Positions 46,850 through 49,716 of a DNA stretch of 49,716 nt are shown here, piece by piece (position 1 is the first letter of the stretch; each line of letters begins with the position of its first letter). Source of the DNA: Amanita rubescens (taxonomy: Eukaryota; Basidiomycota; Agaricomycetes; Agaricales; Amanitaceae); assembly GCA_015039365.1 (NCBI GenBank), contig WION01000386.1, positions 1 to 49,716 of the forward strand, read 5' to 3'. Made by a program: the position numbers and the translations under genes. Under the pieces are notes generated by a model. The model was not told the origin of the DNA and ran no database searches. It saw nothing but the letters and a program-made list of their open reading frames with translations.

Positions 46850-47212
46850 CGGCAATACCACATCCATTGTCGATGACTTCAACGCCTGTTACACCATAAT
46901 GCTTGAAGCGCACCCACATCCATTGTCAATGACTTCAACGCTTGTTACACCATACTGCGAAGCGTACCTCTGAATGACGCGTGGAACCGAAGATGAGTGC
47001 TCAAACACGAAAAGGCAGGTCCAACCGTGACGGACCTATGCTTGTCGCACCTGCATCCAAGCTGTTCTCCACGAGTTCTTTGACAGCCGTCTGAAGATCT
47101 ATCACGACCTGACCAGACGATATCCTGTGTATAGATACCTTGTCGAGCGCTTTGATTCTGGAAGTATCTTCAGTCGTTGACTCGGAATTTTCCATGATTG
47201 CAAGTGCCGAGG
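46850..47212 (-). pseudogene. Truncated copy of the PMS1 5' end
   Basis: Starting at ATG 47195, exon 1 encodes the same N-terminus as PMS1 through [14 protein letters not shown], with one clear change (KAS to KVS). Intron 1 and part of exon 2 follow. Exon 2 is damaged: a TT deletion in the CTGCTTGAAGC string and a second, partial tandem copy of about 65 bases (the CACATCCATTGTC block occurs twice at 46858-46930). Nothing of the rest of PMS1 follows. It is a dead fragment as a gene, although a short transcript is possible. It lies about 3.1 kb upstream of PMS1 in the same orientation, with the membrane-protein gene between. Confidence 0.92.
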
Positions 47213-47661
47213 TTTTTCGCGGGCATCGCAGCACACGAGAATCATAACCAAGATAGGTAGATACTAATTTTAATGCCTTCAACATTTGCTGTTAAGGACA
47301 AATCTCCGTTGTTCTTCTTTTCTTGTGTCGTTTAGTTGCATGGATACTCAGCCAGTCCGCGAATACACTTTTAAGGTGGCCTAGGCCATGACAATTGTTT
47401 TCAAATTATTTCTTACACCTGAAGCCGGTCCGAACCTGAACCGAACCGAACCGAACCTACAGGTTCTACTAGCTAGTTCGAGTTTGAGAGGCACCCGAAC
47501 TTGGATCTCGGCCCAAAAGTAGTCGAACTTGAACCGAACCAGACTTCGGCCAGATGTGAGTACACGGTCGTCGCGATTTAATCTTGTCTTCTTGGGATTG
47601 GAGACCAGAATTACGCCCTTCATGATCAATAAATTCACCACCCCATACGGTCGACCGCTAA
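47213..47661. other. Intergenic region with GAACC-rich repeat
   Basis: Around 47429-47457 the pentamer CGAAC/GAACC is repeated several times, followed closely by AGGTTC and later GAACTTGAACCGAACC near 47524. The repeats read on both strands and could form hairpins. It may be a fragment of a dispersed element. No coding feature was recognised. Confidence 0.45.
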
Positions 47662-48708
47662 GGGACCCTACAGTCCCCAAGAACGGTGATTCTTCCCCCA
47701 ACTCCCATCCGCTCTTCCATCGCGGACGTAGGTCAATACCCGACGAGTACCGTCCCAAATGCACCGTCGTGTCCGATGCGCAAAGCTCCTTCGATTATCA
47801 ATCCTTCAAATAACATGCCCAATCTTCCACAAACGATGGCCTCAAACCAGCTCAAACCTCTCCCTACGAACCGAGTAACATCGACCATCCCTCGCCCACC
47901 GGATGCAACTTATGGGGCACAGCAAACATCATCTTCAGGTTAGTTACGATTCCGTTCATAGTGTCGAAGTGATGAATGTCGACTCGTGATGCCCCAAGTG
48001 GGAATATCCTTCACCCCAGCAATTCTCGCCAGAAGAGTATGTTGAAGCGATGGTCCTTCTTCACAATCGCCTGAACGAGGATGCTTGGGCGGAAATCTTG
48101 AGATGGGAGATGCGCTTTGGCGGGTGAGTGATACCAGGGTACTGTTATCTCATCGGTTCTCTCACCTTTGGACTAGTGTTTGTGAGGCAGAAAACCTCGA
48201 GCTCGTTGAATTTGCGGGCATCCATCGTTGTGTGACATACAAAGCCCAAATCTATCAGCAGTTGAGGCGAAACTTTCCGTCGTTTTTCATGTAAGGACTT
48301 CCTTCTCTTGGGCTTGAGGTTTAATCTTATTGAAACTTCAGTTTTGACCTTCCGTTTGATCGCCATGACTGGATCGTGCAGCGACCGCGCAAAGGAAAAA
48401 AGATCCGCTATGTTATTGAATACTATAGCATACGCAAGAGCAAGTTCCACGAACCCGAATTCTATCTGGATGTGCGTCCTGCATCTGATAGCATTGGGAA
48501 TATTGTCATGAAAATCCAGCATGCTGTGGAGCGGTTTGTGGTACAGCTCACTCGGGAGAAGCTGATCACTCATTACCATCTTCTTCGCGCTTCTTGCGTT
48601 ATCAGTCATAGTAACCCAGCTTGTTTTTTGATACCAATAACAGTGTTTAACACATGTCCTGTATCTCCGCTGCCATCTGGTACATACATCGACTATTTCA
48701 TCCGGTAA
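47662..48708 (+). CDS. Cytochrome c heme lyase-like gene, divergent and possibly decayed
   Basis: Holocytochrome c synthase attaches heme to cytochrome c in the mitochondrial intermembrane space. Family signatures are SCPMRKAP (Cys-Pro motif), [76 protein letters not shown] and [11 protein letters not shown]. Exons end near 47938, then run 47999-48123, 48177-48290 and 48342-48708. The first junction does not keep the frame: exon 1 ends in phase 1, while WEYPSPQQ needs phase 0. About nine residues usually following PSPQQF are missing, and the segment between the LRWE and FDRHDW motifs is hardly recognisable. No ATG lies upstream of the CP motif in this frame, so a 5' exon is missing. The final exon runs past the usual end. 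Either a very divergent paralogue or a pseudogene. Confidence 0.65.
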
Positions 48709-48721
48709 GTGATCCCTACAA

Positions 48722-49643
48722 CTATACATCGAAAATGCTTGGCAATCCTGATGAGAAGATAAGATCAAGCAAAATTCGAAGGAGAGAAATTTGCTTACGA
48801 AGTCCAAAGTATGCCAGACCCATGTTCACGAGTGGAAGAAAGAGGACGGATGAACATGCCATAACCGTACAGGCCCACACAGCTACCGGCTGAGTTTCGA
48901 TGGCTAGACAGACGATCGATGCCATAAAGCTCAAGATGCCAAAGAGCATAGAAGCTCCTGCGGCATCTCCAACTACACGAATGCTGTCGATCTCGCTGCA
49001 GTATTTGACAACCTGTGATCCATTCGCATCGGGGTTAAAGTCGATCGCAGACAGGTTTTCGTACTCTCCTCCAACGGTTTGCCGCCCTTCTAGTCGTTTC
49101 AATAAGGGTCGAGCTATGTCCCGTAGCATTGAATGGACAAATCTCGTATCTCGTCCACTGCCACTCCCCATACTCCCAAGAAACCTCGTCAATTGATCAC
49201 TGTTTAGCTTTGCAGTATTGCTAAGAATACGGTCTATGACAGACACTCGGGTCTGCATGACAGTTGATGAGAGCAGCGCGAGGAGGGCCGCGATCACGTC
49301 AAACATAATGCCCACGAATCCGAATGCATTGGTGGCAACGCCAGTGGGAGATGAGTTGTTCGTGTAGGATATCGCGATGATCTGGGCCTGTACTGCTGCG
49401 AGGAACGTTGCCTGATGAACAATCATCCATGAAAACCCCCAGAAAGAGCGTAAAAGGAGCGTACGATCGTGGCTTCAGACTTCAAGTTGTTAATCCATAC
49501 TTTGATATCATCCCATTGCACTGGTGTACCGGCAGCCGCGCTTACAGCTTGTATAACCCAATAATAGACTTCAAGGTAGGGAGGGGAACAAGATCGACGG
49601 TCGCGTAGAGAGCACGTAGGGTCTCTTTATGCACCGAATTCAT
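48722..49643 (-). CDS. Membrane protein of unknown function
   Basis: The model has exons complement of 48722-49411, 49465-49568 and 49616-49643 (273 aa, in frame; introns of 53 and 47 bases). Using a further intron with a GTAAGC donor near 48796, the end would move to 48693. Landmarks are YYWVIQAVSAAAG, WDDIKVWINNLK, a first hydrophobic region (FLAAVQAQIIAISY), a second (FGFVGIMFDVIAALLALLSS) and two near the C-terminus (ASMLFGILSFMASIVCLAI, VWACTVMACSSVLFLPLVN). The hydrophilic middle holds a predicted helix with FVHSMLRDIARPLLKRL. It resembles hypothetical membrane proteins common in agaricomycetes; no function is known to me. Its 3' end overlaps or abuts the heme lyase-like gene from the opposite strand. 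Confidence 0.65.
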
Positions 49644-49716
49644 GGTAGTTATCGATGAACAGTGAAGCGTCGGCGTGTGTACTAGAACGGGGCGGGACGC
49701 GAGTGACACTGATCAA

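Noticed and set aside
49400..49470. In-frame stop and frameshift in the last membrane-protein gene
   Set aside because: A 53-base GT-AG intron at 49412-49464 in phase 0 removes both, so the gene need not be broken.

Overview
The window looks like nuclear DNA of a basidiomycete fungus, most likely an agaricomycete (mushroom or wood-decay lineage). Almost every gene is cut by several GT-AG introns of about 45 to 80 bases, genes are dense on both strands, and the families are typical of mushrooms: a DyP-type peroxidase, an HNH_2-type nuclease, an NB-ARC/TPR protein, a fungal rhodopsin-like membrane protein, an F-box protein and a divergent G-alpha. I cannot name the genus. No rRNA, CRISPR array, integrase, transposase or reverse transcriptase was recognised.

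Layout. 0.1-4.8 kb: a duplicated SRPK-like protein kinase, one copy dead (0.3-1.4 kb) and one intact (3.3-4.8 kb), separated by an AT-rich segment carrying an HNH nuclease-like gene. 5.5-8.3 kb: xylulokinase (-). 8.5-9.9 kb: rhodopsin-like 7TM protein (-), divergent from a FYVE-less Fab1/PIKfyve-type PI3P 5-kinase (+, 10.6-15.6 kb). 15.9-18.6 kb: cyclin-box protein (+). 19.45-23.0 kb: an AT-rich segment with an NLR-like protein holding thirteen exact 126-bp TPR units (-). 23-26 kb: gene-poor, with possible decayed coding sequence. 26.1-28.2 kb: alpha/beta hydrolase (-) and APH-type phosphotransferase (+), divergent. 29.3-31.1 kb: DyP peroxidase (-), carrying one apparent frame break. 31.7-34.4 kb: amino-acid permease (-). 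34.8-36.6 kb: F-box protein (-). 36.7 kb: tRNA-Gly(CCC). 36.9-39.0 kb: G-alpha subunit (-). 40.3-44.1 kb: PMS1 mismatch-repair MutL homologue (-). 44.5-46.6 kb: multi-pass membrane protein of unknown function (+). 46.85-47.2 kb: a broken second copy of the PMS1 5' end. 47.7-48.7 kb: divergent, possibly decayed cytochrome c heme lyase (+). 48.7-49.6 kb: a further membrane protein (-).

The genes do not form one pathway or cluster. They mix core functions (PMS1, Fab1-type kinase, xylulokinase, tRNA) with lineage-variable families (kinase pair, HNH, NB-ARC/TPR, F-box, G-alpha, rhodopsin-like). Xylulokinase and DyP peroxidase fit a plant-litter or wood-using lifestyle, but that is inference. The most accessory-looking parts are the two AT-rich segments (1.64-3.12 and about 19.0-23.1 kb) and the two local duplications (kinase, PMS1 5' end).

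Exon coordinates were assembled by hand from splice signals and frame continuity. Where exon lengths summed to a multiple of three and family motifs stayed in frame, the models should be good. The models for the cyclin, the heme lyase and the G-alpha N-terminus are less certain.
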